DNA of 57,677 nt, from contig CAKZOK010000065.1 of NCBI GenBank assembly GCA_937136415.1, forward strand, positions 1-57,677. The letters run 5' to 3'. The notes beneath the pieces are model-generated. The model made no database searches. It saw nothing but the letters and a program-made list of their open reading frames with translations, and was not told the origin of the DNA. The position numbers were made by a program, and so were the translations under genes. This DNA comes from an uncultured Cytophagales bacterium. Lineage in GTDB: Bacteria; Bacteroidota; Bacteroidia; Cytophagales; Bernardetiaceae. This document shows positions 1 to 10,110 of this stretch, in pieces (position 1 is the first letter of the stretch; the number at the start of each line of letters is the position of its first letter).

Positions 1-75
1 TACAATGCCGTTGTTGGTGTTTTAGCGAAGCGACACCAACAACCAAATAACTTATCATACTTTTTACAACACCAC
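1..75 (-). repeat. Dispersed hairpin repeat, family A (copy 1, cut by window edge)
   Basis: The hairpin arms GTTGTTGGTGT and ACACCAACAAC surround a loop containing GCTTCGC. On the minus strand the hairpin is preceded by GTGGTGTTGTAAAAAGTATG and followed by GGCATTG. The same block recurs at 17459-17531, 41154-41226 and 49886-49958. It is non-coding and looks like a MITE or REP-like element. One end probably lies outside the window. Confidence 0.8.
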
Positions 76-286
76 TATAATTTTTAATTATTCCCAAAGG
101 TAAATAGAAGTTTTTAAAGCAAAAAAAATATTAAAATTAATGAATACCATATCAATACTCTACCCTACTTTTTTTTAAAGTTGCAGCGAAACGTAATATA
201 AACTGTACTATTTATGCAAAAAATCAAGAATTGGTTTACCTTTTTTAAAAAAAGACATAGAATAATAAAGAAAGTTTAAAAGATAA

Positions 287-1237
287 ATCAATAAAGATGG
301 AAAGCCTATTTGGTAAGAACCCACCGAAGTAAAAGCACTCAATCAACTCAAATCGTATGAGCTTTCGCCTTCCATTTCAGCAGATGGAAATACAATTTAT
401 TTTACTAGAAACCCAAATGCGACAGGCTGTGCAAGGATTTATTTTTCTACCAAAAACAAGCTGGGAGAATGGAACAAACCTCAAATGATTCCTATTTCAG
501 GTAAAAAAAATATCAATTATGGCTGTGATGTTGCTCCCTATATTTTGCCTGATGGAAACACGCTTTTGTTTTCGGCTCAACGAAAAGGAGGTGAAAATGG
601 TGTAAAAAATTTAGGTTTGTATGATATTTATATGATTCAAAAACAGGAGAATAATACATGGTCTGAATTGGAACTGATTGAAAGTATTAGTTCAGAATCT
701 ATTGAAGGTCGTCTTACAGTTTTGCCAAAGGAAAACAAAATTTATTTTTCAAGAATGCCTCCCAATGGTTATTATTTTCAGTCTGGGCATAGCATTCCAA
801 TTCCCAAACAATTAAAGAAGTTTTTTCCTCAAAAAGAAGATTCTAAATTAATCACTCAAAAAAATAAACTCATAGAAACTTCCACAGGAAAATATTTTGA
901 AATGAATGATTTTACTTTTGCTTCAAATTCTGCTTTGCTTACCCAAAAAGGAAAAAATAGTTTGGAAAGAATTTTACTTTTCTTGAATGAAAACCCTGCT
1001 GTTTCTCTTCAAATAATTGCGCATACAGACAATGAAGACAAAATTTCTTATAATCAAGTTTTGTCGGAAAAAAGAGCAAAATCGGCGTGTAAATTTTTGA
1101 TAAAAAAAGGAATTGATACAAAAAGGCTTTTTGCTATCGGAAGGGGAAAAAATCAGCCAAAAGTAGAAAATACAAATGCAAAAACTAAAGCTAAAAACAG
1201 ACGAGTAGAGTTTTTTGTAATTGATGAAATAAAATAA
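287..1237 (+). pseudogene. 5'-broken OmpA-family protein with PD40-like beta-propeller remnant
   Basis: The C-terminal third is a clear OmpA-like peptidoglycan-binding domain: a TFASNSALLTQKG start, AHTDNED, the LSEKRAKSACKFL helix and NRRVEFFVI at the end. The part before it holds two WD40/PD40-type blades (ISADGNTIYFTRN and ILPDGNTLLFSAQ). The first ATG is at 485, but blade-like sequence in the same frame starts upstream (DGKPIW, then EPTEVKALNQLKSYELSPS) and is interrupted by TAA at 314-316, with another stop at 284-286. Such proteins are normally about 500-700 residues with an N-terminal signal and TPRs, which are absent. I infer a decayed or truncated gene; a short protein from 485 (250 aa) could still be made but would have no export signal. 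Confidence 0.6.
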
Positions 1238-1659
1238 GAGGTGAGAAATAAAGACAAATTATAGGAACAATTTTGAAATCTCTATTTTTTTAAGAATCTT
1301 TGTATTCCCTTTCCCTTCATTTTAAACTAGAGTAAAAAAGCTCCTTTAATCTTTCGTATGAAAAAAATCTACTTTTCTATTTAATTGTTTTAGTCATTTT
1401 TTTATAATTTCTTAACTAAAAAATTATCTAATTACAAAACTTCAATTTCTGAATTTAGTTTGTTTTAAATTCTAAAATGCTAATTTTGTAACTGGCTTGT
1501 TATTTAGTAGCTGACACTTTCCAAGTGTCAGAAATACAGTATTTATACGACACTTGGAAAGTGTCAAGCACTGAAAGTCAAACACAATTTAATAGAAGTT
1601 CTATTTCAAAATAGAATCCCTAAGATAAAATACGATAACTCTTTTAGCTAAAAATACTT
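1238..1659. other. Intergenic region before sprA
   Basis: No coding frame is supported. It holds the palindromic repeat listed at 1512-1566; otherwise it is AT-rich without recognised sites. Confidence 0.5.
1512..1566. repeat. Nested palindromic repeat
   Basis: TGACACTTTCCAAGTGTCA is itself nearly palindromic and recurs as its inverse GACACTTGGAAAGTGTCA after an 18-base spacer, giving a long hairpin of about 18-base arms. It lies upstream of sprA and has no T-tract, so it resembles a dispersed palindromic element more than a terminator. Confidence 0.7.
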
Positions 1660-1920
1660 ATGCAGCGAACCCATTTCGCCCAATCTGTTTATAGTTTTAC
1701 TTTGCTTTCTGCAAAATCTATATATTCTCATTTTTTTACTACATCAGTTATTTTTTGTAGTACTATTATATGATTTTCTATTTTTTATTCTTCTGCAAAT
1801 AGTCTTTTTGCTCAAGATACAACGACAGTAAATAACATAGACTCACTTCTATTTTTTGATAAACAAATAAAATCAAGTGAAATAGAGGGCGAAACTCAAA
1901 ATCCAATAATAGAGCCTGAC
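1660..1920 (+). other. sprA 5' region: signal peptide interrupted by in-frame TGA
   Basis: An ATG at 1660 is in frame with sprA and reads MQRTHFAQSVYSFTLL, a hydrophobic stretch, then TGA at 1771-1773, then FSIFYSSANSLFAQDTTTV and on into sprA with no further stop. The pattern (basic start, hydrophobic core, SLFAQ cleavage site) is a typical Bacteroidota signal peptide with one stop codon in its core. A TGG to TGA change or a sequencing error would explain it. Without this segment SprA has no export signal. No ATG, GTG or TTG in frame lies between the TGA and 1921. Confidence 0.7.
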
Positions 1921-4900
1921 TTGTCTTCGCCTCTTTTGCAACTCCCAGACCCTAGAAGCCTTGATGCTGTTTATCGTTTGGACGAAACAGGAGAGTTTTA
2001 TGATGTTTTGCGCCGTGATGCTCCAAATTCTTACACGCCTTTGGGCAGAATTTCGGTAGAAGATTATACAAAATTAAAAACCTATTATGATGATGTAGCT
2101 TATTATAAAGAAAAAATTCAAGAAGAAAGTGAAGAGCAAGCAGCCACTACAAGCTCAATTCCTAAGATTGAAGTCGCTTTGCCTTCTGGTTTGGGAAGGC
2201 TTTTGGGAGGAGATAAAATTGAAATTCAGCCGACAGGTTCAGTACTTTTAGATTTTGGTGGAAAATGGCAGCGCATCGATAATCCACAAATCCCTGTTCG
2301 TCAGCAACGCAACGGAGGAATTAACTTTGACCAACGTATTCAGTTTTCTATTTTGGGAAAATTAGGAGAAAAAATGCAACTCAATGCAAACTTTGATACA
2401 AAGGCTGCTTTTCAGTTCGAAAATCGTTTTAATCAAGGTTATACAGGATATGAAGAAGACATTGTGCAGCAAGTTCAGTTTGGAAATGTAAGCCTAAATA
2501 CTACAAATACGCTCATTACAGGAAGCCAAAACTTAATGGGTGTTACTACTCGCCTTCGTTTTGGAAAACTTTGGTTGAATACTCTAATCGCTAATCAAAG
2601 AGGTGTTTCTGAAAGCATAACTATCCGAAATGGAGCGCAGGGAAAAGAATTTGAAATCAGAGCAGACCAATACGAAGCCAATCAACACTTTTTCTTAGGG
2701 CAGTTTTTTAGAGATAATTATGAAGAAGCTCTTCGTGCCGTTCCCAGCGTAGTTTCTGGTGTCAATATTACTCGTGTTGAAGTCTATGTAACCAATCGAA
2801 ACAACGATACCGAAACGCTTCGAAATATTATTGGTTTTATGGATTTGGGAGAAGGAACCCCTTTCAGAGAACGTTTTGCAGGGCAAGGAGGAGCGACAAG
2901 AAATGAGGCAAATAATCTATTTCAACAAGTAAAAGATTTGACAAGAACACCCGACCAACTGACACAATTATTAGAAAGTGGTGCATTCAATTTTGAAAAT
3001 GGAACAGATTATTCTTTCCTTCGTTCGGCGAGAAAATTGAGTAATAATGAATTTACATTTCACCCTCAACTAGGTTATATTTCATTACAACAACCTCTTA
3101 GAAATGATGAAATTTTGGCTGTTGCGTATGAATATACCTACAATGGACAAGTTTTTAAGGTAGGAGAAATGACCGAAGATTATCAAAATAAGGGCGCAAA
3201 TGATGCGATTTTTATGAAATTGTTAAGCCCTCCGACTATCAGAACAGATTTGCCAACGTGGGATTTGATGATGAAAAATATTTATTCACTTCAAGCAACA
3301 CAATTACGCCCAGAAAACTTCCAACTTCAGGTTATTTATCGTGATGATATTACAGGAATTGATAATCCAAGTTTGCACGAAGGACAAAATACAGAACGCA
3401 TTCCATTGGTTCAGCTTACAAATATGGATAGGCTAAACCCAAATCTTGACCCACAAGTAGATGGAAACTTTGATTTCTTAGAAAATATTACGGTTCAATC
3501 CGACCAAGCACGAATTATTTTTCCTGTTGTTGAGCCTTTTGGAGATAAACTATTAAGTTATTTTGACCCCGTTTCAGAAGTTCAATTTATCGATAAATAT
3601 GTCTTTAATGAACTCTACGACGGCACACAAGCCGATGCTGTTTTGTATGCAAATAAAAGTAAATATTTCTTGAAAGGTTCATACCAAAGTGGTGGTGGAA
3701 ATGAAGTAGTTCTACCCGGAATTAATATTTCAGAAGGTTCGGTAATGGTACGTGCAGGTTCGGTAATGCTTTCAGAAGGTGCAGATTATACCGTAGATTA
3801 TCAGTTTGGTAGAGTTCGTATTCTGAATCAAGGTGTTATGGCTTCTGGAAAAGATATTACAATTCAGTACGAAAGAGCTGATTTGTTTAGTGTTCAGCAG
3901 CGAAATATTATGGGATTAGATGCCGAATATATTCTGAATAAAGATGTAAAATTTTCAGCAACACTCTTGCACCTCAACGAACGCCCAGTCATTACTCGTG
4001 TTACGACAGGTTTAGAGCCTGTCAGAAATACAATGATAGGAGCAACGGCAAGTATTCAGAAAGAATCAGGGTTTTTGACAAGAATGATAGATGCAATTCC
4101 GGGGCTTGATACAAAAGAAAAATCGACAATTACTTTTAGAGGAGAATATGCACAGCTTATTCCAGGAGAAAATAATGTAATCAAACGAAATGGTGGAGAG
4201 GCAGCTTCGTATGTAGATGATTTTGAGAGTAGCGAAATTCCGTATGACCTCACTCGCCAACCCACTACATGGAAATTAGGAAGTACGCCACAGCTTTTTC
4301 GCCCAGAAACAGGTTTTAATGGATTAAATTATTCTTACAAAAGAGCAAAACTTTCGTGGCATACAGTAGATGTAACAGCATTTTTTACAGGAGGAATTTC
4401 TAGTCAAGTTCCCAATAATATTTCTGACCAAGACAAACAAAATCATTATGTACGTCAGATAGAATTTAACGAAATATTCCAACAGCGTGATAATCAACAG
4501 ATTAACCCACCAGAAATTACATTTGATTTGGCGTATTATCCTTCTTATCCCGGTCAATATAATTACAATCCAGAATTAAATGTAGATGGAACGCTTCGCA
4601 ATCCAAAAGAAAATTTTGCAGCCATTACTAAAGGAATTACTTATAATGTAGATTTTGATAATATCAATGTTCAGTATATTGAATTTTGGATGTTAGACCC
4701 ATTTATTCAAAGCCAAAACGGACGAGTAGAAACACCAGATGGCGCAGGTATTCCAAACAGTACTGGAGGAAAATTTTATATCAATTTAGGAAATATTTCA
4801 GAAGATGTAATTCCTGATAGAAGACACGGCTTTGAAAATGGTTTGCCTGTCAATGATGCAGATTTGAATGACGTAGAAGAAACTATTTGGGGAAATGTAA

Positions 4901-7900
4901 CGACACAACAATACTTGACAGATGCTTTTTCGGCAGAAGATGGAGCTAGAGAAAAACAAGATGTTGGGCTTGATGGACTTAATGATGAAGGAGAACGTTT
5001 TCAGTTTAGAGATTATTTGGCTGCCGTCCAGCCTCGTTTGAGCGCAACAGCTTTTCAGAAATTGCAAGACGACCCTTCAAAAGATAATTTTAGTTATTAT
5101 TTGGGAGGCGACCAAGATGCAGAAAACAGAAAAATATTAGGACGTTATCTTGATTTTAATGGTACAGAAGGAAACTCACCAGCAAACTCGGGTACAGCCT
5201 CTTCCACAACATTGCCAGACAATGAAGATTTGAATAGAGATAATACACTTTCAGATTTGGACGGATATTATCAATACGAATTGGATTTGCGACCAAATCA
5301 GTTGGAAAACAATAAATATGTAGTAGATAAAGTAACCGTCGAACGCAATGGAGATAGAGTAAATTGGTATCAATTTCGTATTCCAATTCGTGAATTTGAT
5401 GACAAAATAGGAAGTATAGATGGTTTTAAATCTATTCGTTTTATTCGTTTGTTTATGACCGATTGGGAGCAACCTGTTGTGATGCGTATGGCTCATTTTC
5501 AGTTTGTGGGAGCGCAATGGCGACCTTATTTTAGTTCTTTGCAAGACGAAGGTTTGGCTCGTCCTGTTGAGCCTTACGACCCAAGTTTTATTATTTCTAC
5601 GGTCAATATTGAAGAAAATGGAAGCGATGCAAGTCCCAACTCTCAAGGAATTTCATATTCTGTTCCTCCTAATTTTCAGCGTGATACAGACCCAACTTCA
5701 ATTACTCAAGCTCGTCTGAACGAACAATCTTTACAACTTTGTGTAGAAGATTTGCAAGACGGAGATAGCCGTGCAGCCTACAAAAATCTTATCTATGATT
5801 TTGTTTTTTATAAGAGATTAAAAATGTTCTTACACGCAAATAGTGCAACAGCAAACGACGGAGAGGTTACAGCCTTTTTGCGTTTGGGAACAGATTTTAA
5901 AGAAAATTATTATGAAATTGAAGTTCCTCTAAAAATGTCGGCAGCAGGTTCTTCTTTGCCTAATCAAATTTGGTTGCAAGAAAACGAAATTGATTTGCCT
6001 TTTGATGCTCTTTATGATACCAAAACCGAACGTAATGCAAGTGGGCTTAGTGTAAGAGTTCCTTACGAACGAATTTTTGAAAAATATAAATTGCGTGTTG
6101 TCGGAAATCCAGACCTTAGCAGTGTCCAGACAATTATGATAGGAATTAGAAACCCAAAAACAGCAGACGAACAAGCAAAATCGGTTTGTGTTTGGGCAAA
6201 TGAATTGCGAGTTACCGATTTTAATAAAGAAGGTGGCTGGGCTACAAACCTACAATTACAAACTCAACTTGCAGATTTTGCAACTGTAAATGCAGCTCTG
6301 CGTTATAGTACGCCATTTTTTGGAGGAATACAAGACCGAATTTCTGACCGTTCGAGAGAAACAAATTTATTTTATGATGTTTCGGCAGCAACACAGTTAG
6401 ATAAAATATTTCTGAATCGTTTGGGAATTTCATTGCCTTTATTTGTTGGTTTTGAAAGAACTCAAATAACACCTCTTTTCAATCCTCTTGACCCAGATAT
6501 TAGATTAGAACGCTCTTTAGAAACTTCTTTTGATAATGAAAATGCAAGAAGAGATTACAGAAATTTGGTACAAGATAGATTGACAAGAAGAAGCATAAAC
6601 CTAACAAATGTTCGAAAACAGAGAGTAAATCCAGATGCAAAAGAGGATTTTTGGGACATAGAAAATTTTGCAGCTTCATTTTCTTATACCGATTCGAAAA
6701 GAACCAATATCAGACTTGCAACCGATGAGCTGCGAGAAACAAAAGTAGGTTTGATTTATAATTATGGTTTTGAAGTAAAACCCTTCGAACCTTTTAAGAA
6801 AAATGAGTTATTGAATGCGCCATATCTCAAATTTATTAGAGATTTTAATTTCAATTATTTACCAAATAATATTACTGTTGCAGGGCAGGTAAATAGGCGA
6901 TTTTTGAAAACGCAATATCGAAATGCTCAACTGACAACCGATGGCGTAGTTCCATTCTTTCAAAAATCATTTTTCTTTGATAGAAATTATACCGTTCAAT
7001 GGAATTTTACAAAGAGTTTGTTAGCTGATTATAACGCTACGGCTTCGGCAATTATCGACGAACCAGCAGGAGAACTCAACACACAAGAAAAGCGAGATTC
7101 TGTTTGGTCAAATATCCAAAATTTGGGTAGAATGAAATTCTTTTCACAGGCTACCACCTTGAATTATCGTGTTCCTTTAGATAAATTTCCAGCCATAGAT
7201 TTTCTTAATGCTGATATTCGTCGTTCGTCTAATTATACATGGACTGCCAACGCCGTCGGAATTGCTGATACACTTGGAAATATGGCACGAAGTAGCAGCC
7301 AGTTTTTGGTAAATGGACAAATTGATATGCAAAAATTGTATAATAAAAGTCCATATTTGAGAGAAATAACTGCGCCAAGACGACCAAACAGAGGAGGTGG
7401 AAGAAACAATCAAAATAATGCAACTTCTCGTCCTACTAAATCGCCAAAACAGAAGCGTTTGGAATACAGAATCAAAAAATTTAGAGATAAAAAGACTAGA
7501 AAAAATAAGGTTCGAAACATCAAACTAGATAGATTGATAGATTCTGTTTTGGTAGATTCTATAATGATTGCTCAATTAGATTCTTCAAAACAAGAAAAAA
7601 TCAATGAAAAATATGATAAAAAAGTTGCTAAATTAGACAAAAGACAACAGCGCATTGAGGAAAAATTAAAAGCAGAAACAGAAAAGCAAAAAGGCAAAAA
7701 AGGGGGTTCTTCTTCTGGTGGTGGAGTTGGTGAAGGTGCAGTTAGGGCGTTGCTTTCTGTCAAACGAATAACCATTAATTATTCGATTAATGGAAATACA
7801 ATGCTTCCAAATCTTCTGACAACGCCAAAATATTTTGGACTAGACCAAGACCTCACAGCCCCTGGGTTGCCGTTTGTTTTGGGAAGTCAAAGTAGAGATA

Positions 7901-9081
7901 ATATCCTAACAATGGCAGATAGAGGGTATTTATCCAAATCACAAGCGCAAACAAATCCGATTGTACAAGACCAAGCCAAAACGCTAAGTATCAGAATGGA
8001 TATTGAGCCATTAAAGGATTTTCAGTTGCAAATAGAAGGACAACGAACACAGGGCGCAAATTATTCAGAAGTCTTGCGTTACGACCCTTTTACAGATGAT
8101 TACCTTTCAGAAACTGCCGTCAGAACAGGTAATTATAATATTTCTTATTTTAGTTTGGCGACAGCTTTCACAAGCGATGATGAGTTTGGAAACTCTCCTT
8201 TATTTGATGATTTTATTGCTAAAAGAAATGAAGTAAAAGCAAGTTTGGACGCTGATAATCCAGCAGGGAGTTATGATTTGGGTTCGCAAGATGTTTTGAT
8301 TCCTTCGTTTTTGTCTGCGTATTCTGGAAGAAATACTACTTCCGAATTTCCACGTATTCCATTGCCAAACTGGCGACTTACCTACAACGGACTTAGCAAA
8401 TTAGCTGTTTTTAAAGACCGTTTTCGTTCTATTAGTCTTACACATGGTTATCAATCTACGTATGCAGTTGGAAGTTATACTTCGTCGCTTTTGTATGATT
8501 TTTCTTATCTGAATTTGGGCATAACAGAATATAATGTTCCTTTGGCTGACCTTGTCGACCCCGAAACTGGCGATTTGCAACCTGTTTTTGTAGTCAATCA
8601 AGTAAGTATTAGTGAGCGTTTTAGTCCACTTATCGGAATTAATATTCGTACAAATAATAATATTACTTTCCGTTTCAATTTTAATAAAGACCGTACACTT
8701 TCTTTAAATCTTTCCAATTCACAACTTGCCGAACAGAAAAATAATGATTTTGTTTTTGATGTTGGTTTTGTTAGAAAAGGCGTAAAAATTCCGTTTAGTG
8801 ATGTCGTCTTGAAAAATGATTTGACTTTCCGTTGTGCCGTAACGCTTCGTGATACAAAAGTGATTCAGCGCAAAATAGACACCGACGGAACACAAGACAG
8901 CGATTTTACAGGTGGAAATTTCAATTTACAGTTCAAACCAACACTTTCTTATATGGTCAATAAGCGTGTAAACTTGACAGCTTATTTTGATAGAGCTATC
9001 AATAAACCTCGTTTGAGTAATTCTTTTCCTCGTTATAATACAGCGTTTGGAGTGCAGGTTAGGTTTAATTTGGCGCAGTAG
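1921..9081 (+). CDS. sprA: SprA, giant outer-membrane translocon of the type IX secretion system
   Basis: SprA forms the very large beta-barrel through which type IX substrates cross the outer membrane, and it is needed for gliding in Bacteroidota. The open frame from a TTG codon gives 2386 residues; with the upstream segment from 1660 it would be about 2470, matching the usual 2350-2500. Recognisable features are the N-terminal LPDPRSLDAVYRLDETG segment, IPKIEVALPSGLGRLLGG, long Asn/Gln/Tyr-rich beta-barrel sequence throughout, and an aromatic C-terminal strand ending VQVRFNLAQ. A basic, low-complexity loop (roughly residues 1820-1930, with RRPNRGGGRNNQNN and many Lys) sits inside the barrel sequence. 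The natural start appears to be 1660, disrupted by a TGA, so the present start is only the first usable codon downstream. Identity is near certain; whether the gene is functional is not. Confidence 0.93.
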   Translation: MSSPLLQLPDPRSLDAVYRLDETGEFYDVLRRDAPNSYTPLGRISVEDYTKLKTYYDDVAYYKEKIQEESEEQAATTSSIPKIEVALPSGLGRLLGGDKIEIQPTGSVLLDFGGKWQRIDNPQIPVRQQRNGGINFDQRIQFSILGKLGEKMQLNANFDTKAAFQFENRFNQGYTGYEEDIVQQVQFGNVSLNTTNTLITGSQNLMGVTTRLRFGKLWLNTLIANQRGVSESITIRNGAQGKEFEIRADQYEANQHFFLGQFFRDNYEEALRAVPSVVSGVNITRVEVYVTNRNNDTETLRNIIGFMDLGEGTPFRERFAGQGGATRNEANNLFQQVKDLTRTPDQLTQLLESGAFNFENGTDYSFLRSARKLSNNEFTFHPQLGYISLQQPLRNDEILAVAYEYTYNGQVFKVGEMTEDYQNKGANDAIFMKLLSPPTIRTDLPTWDLMMKNIYSLQATQLRPENFQLQVIYRDDITGIDNPSLHEGQNTERIPLVQLTNMDRLNPNLDPQVDGNFDFLENITVQSDQARIIFPVVEPFGDKLLSYFDPVSEVQFIDKYVFNELYDGTQADAVLYANKSKYFLKGSYQSGGGNEVVLPGINISEGSVMVRAGSVMLSEGADYTVDYQFGRVRILNQGVMASGKDITIQYERADLFSVQQRNIMGLDAEYILNKDVKFSATLLHLNERPVITRVTTGLEPVRNTMIGATASIQKESGFLTRMIDAIPGLDTKEKSTITFRGEYAQLIPGENNVIKRNGGEAASYVDDFESSEIPYDLTRQPTTWKLGSTPQLFRPETGFNGLNYSYKRAKLSWHTVDVTAFFTGGISSQVPNNISDQDKQNHYVRQIEFNEIFQQRDNQQINPPEITFDLAYYPSYPGQYNYNPELNVDGTLRNPKENFAAITKGITYNVDFDNINVQYIEFWMLDPFIQSQNGRVETPDGAGIPNSTGGKFYINLGNISEDVIPDRRHGFENGLPVNDADLNDVEETIWGNVTTQQYLTDAFSAEDGAREKQDVGLDGLNDEGERFQFRDYLAAVQPRLSATAFQKLQDDPSKDNFSYYLGGDQDAENRKILGRYLDFNGTEGNSPANSGTASSTTLPDNEDLNRDNTLSDLDGYYQYELDLRPNQLENNKYVVDKVTVERNGDRVNWYQFRIPIREFDDKIGSIDGFKSIRFIRLFMTDWEQPVVMRMAHFQFVGAQWRPYFSSLQDEGLARPVEPYDPSFIISTVNIEENGSDASPNSQGISYSVPPNFQRDTDPTSITQARLNEQSLQLCVEDLQDGDSRAAYKNLIYDFVFYKRLKMFLHANSATANDGEVTAFLRLGTDFKENYYEIEVPLKMSAAGSSLPNQIWLQENEIDLPFDALYDTKTERNASGLSVRVPYERIFEKYKLRVVGNPDLSSVQTIMIGIRNPKTADEQAKSVCVWANELRVTDFNKEGGWATNLQLQTQLADFATVNAALRYSTPFFGGIQDRISDRSRETNLFYDVSAATQLDKIFLNRLGISLPLFVGFERTQITPLFNPLDPDIRLERSLETSFDNENARRDYRNLVQDRLTRRSINLTNVRKQRVNPDAKEDFWDIENFAASFSYTDSKRTNIRLATDELRETKVGLIYNYGFEVKPFEPFKKNELLNAPYLKFIRDFNFNYLPNNITVAGQVNRRFLKTQYRNAQLTTDGVVPFFQKSFFFDRNYTVQWNFTKSLLADYNATASAIIDEPAGELNTQEKRDSVWSNIQNLGRMKFFSQATTLNYRVPLDKFPAIDFLNADIRRSSNYTWTANAVGIADTLGNMARSSSQFLVNGQIDMQKLYNKSPYLREITAPRRPNRGGGRNNQNNATSRPTKSPKQKRLEYRIKKFRDKKTRKNKVRNIKLDRLIDSVLVDSIMIAQLDSSKQEKINEKYDKKVAKLDKRQQRIEEKLKAETEKQKGKKGGSSSGGGVGEGAVRALLSVKRITINYSINGNTMLPNLLTTPKYFGLDQDLTAPGLPFVLGSQSRDNILTMADRGYLSKSQAQTNPIVQDQAKTLSIRMDIEPLKDFQLQIEGQRTQGANYSEVLRYDPFTDDYLSETAVRTGNYNISYFSLATAFTSDDEFGNSPLFDDFIAKRNEVKASLDADNPAGSYDLGSQDVLIPSFLSAYSGRNTTSEFPRIPLPNWRLTYNGLSKLAVFKDRFRSISLTHGYQSTYAVGSYTSSLLYDFSYLNLGITEYNVPLADLVDPETGDLQPVFVVNQVSISERFSPLIGINIRTNNNITFRFNFNKDRTLSLNLSNSQLAEQKNNDFVFDVGFVRKGVKIPFSDVVLKNDLTFRCAVTLRDTKVIQRKIDTDGTQDSDFTGGNFNLQFKPTLSYMVNKRVNLTAYFDRAINKPRLSNSFPRYNTAFGVQVRFNLAQ

Positions 9082-9090
9082 TTTTTGTTT

Positions 9091-9109
9091 GTGTTCTGCC
9101 ACAGAACAC
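9091..9109 (-). repeat. REP-like palindrome, copy a (inner bases lost)
   Basis: GTGTTCTG-cc-ACAGAACAC, the same arms as the other copies but four central bases shorter. It lies ten bases after the sprA stop codon and is followed by GGATTAAG, the same flank as copy d. Confidence 0.8.
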
Positions 9110-9294
9110 GGATTAAGAGCTTATTTTATGCATGTTAAATAATACAGATTTAGTTCATCAAAAATAAATATTTTTGCAAACCTTCGTAAAAGTATCTGTA
9201 AAATTATTATCTTACTTTCCTATTATAAAGCAGTAAACAAAAAAGCATAGGAAAAGATAATGAATAGCGAAAAAACGTATGTTTTTCCACCTCC

Positions 9295-9317
9295 GTGTTC
9301 TGTGGCACACAGAACAC
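9295..9317 (+). repeat. REP-like palindrome, copy b
   Basis: Arms GTGTTCTGTG and CACAGAACAC; forward orientation with flanks CCACCTCC before and TCATAAGTATTTTAATTATG after. The same right flank follows copy c. Confidence 0.9.
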
Positions 9318-9333
9318 TCATAAGTATTTTAAT

Positions 9334-9396
9334 TATGGCACATATAAAAGAACCAAAAGGAGTAGATTTTATAATTCAAAGTCCTCCATTGACTTA
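9334..9396 (+). pseudogene. Small protein remnant, copy 1 (N-terminal 20 residues)
   Basis: Starting 17 bases after palindrome b, this reads MAHIKEPKGVDFIIQSPPLT and then TAA. The homologous copy at 10111 continues after PLT into EQERKEISEFIKSC, so copy 1 has lost its C-terminal part at this point, exactly where FtsK-like sequence begins to follow. The intact protein is not recognised. Confidence 0.55.
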
Positions 9397-9444
9397 ACTT
9401 TGAATACAACATAATTATTTTGCAATGCTAAAACAGCAATTATA

Positions 9445-10101
9445 TTGGAAACTATTGGTAACATACGCACAATTAATTTGGAAAATTACGATGACAAATC
9501 ATTTTTCCCTAGTAATGGTATTTATTTAGGTGACTTCGAAAGTCTTTTAGAAGATAAGTTTCCAGCATTACTTTTTTTATCAAAAATAAATGGACTTTGT
9601 TTTTTAACAAATAAGACAAACAAGGAGAAAATGCACAAGGCAATGCAAAATATTGTCTTACGATTTTTGTTAGAAGTTCCCAATGGTATGGCTAAGTTAA
9701 AAATGTATGACCCAGAAGGATTAGGCGATAATTTAATATTTCTAGCACAAATAAGCGAAAAGATAAAGGGGGAAAATATATTAATTGATAATTCAGAATT
9801 AAAAAGAATGCTTCAAAGTTCTGTTTCTGAAATTCCAAATGTAATTCAAAAGGTATTAGGTCATAAGTATAGAGATAAAAACTTAATTGAGTATAATAAA
9901 TTAGCAGGAGAATTAGCAAAAGCATATAATTTACTGCTCCTTGCTGATTATCCACACTCGTTTACAACAGAAACTAATCAACAACTTTTTAGAATATTGA
10001 AAAGTGGAAATCGTGCAGGGTTTTTTACTTTTATTTCTGTCGATACCACCTTTGAACCACAGAAGCACCTCCGTGTTCTGTGGCACACAGAACACTCATA
10101 A
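9445..10101 (+). pseudogene. Internal fragment of an FtsK/HerA-like AAA ATPase
   Basis: The 218-residue frame (first start is TTG, frame open from about 9411) contains YLGDFESLLEDKFPALLFL, then YDPEGLGDNLIFLAQISEK, NVIQKVLGHKYRDKNLIEYN, LLLADYPHSFTTETNQQL and a Gly/Arg-rich turn before FFTFISVDTT. This order matches the segment between ATPase lobes of large FtsK-type proteins in which 'DP.GLG' is followed by 'VIQKYL', 'YN..A', 'DFP.GFT' and 'GVYTLI', as I recall them. The Walker motifs are missing and such proteins are several times longer. The last residues (HLRVLWHTEHS) come from palindrome c. I infer a captured or residual internal fragment, not a working gene. Confidence 0.55.
10073..10095 (+). 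repeat. REP-like palindrome, copy c
   Basis: Same forward copy as b (arms GTGTTCTGTG/CACAGAACAC, preceded by CACCTCC and followed by TCATAAGTATTTTAATTATG). It supplies the last residues and stop of the FtsK-like fragment. Confidence 0.9.
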
Positions 10102-10110
10102 GTATTTTAA

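Larger units (their letters stand above)
9088..9320. repeat. Direct repeat block, copy 1 (palindrome - 185-bp spacer - palindrome)
   Basis: The spacer 9110-9294 is virtually identical to 10293-10477 (only AAG versus AGG seen near its left end), and both are bounded by an inverted-orientation palindrome on the left and a forward one on the right. No convincing reading frame lies inside the spacer. Near-identity implies a recent duplication. Confidence 0.9.

Noticed and set aside
1774..1810. Selenocysteine readthrough of the sprA TGA
   Set aside because: No SECIS-like hairpin was recognised after the TGA, the position is inside a signal peptide, and selenocysteine there has no rationale; mutation or sequencing error is simpler.
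5251..5646. 131-codon open frame on the minus strand inside sprA
   Set aside because: It mirrors the sprA coding frame, has no protein-like composition, and similar shadows occur throughout the gene.
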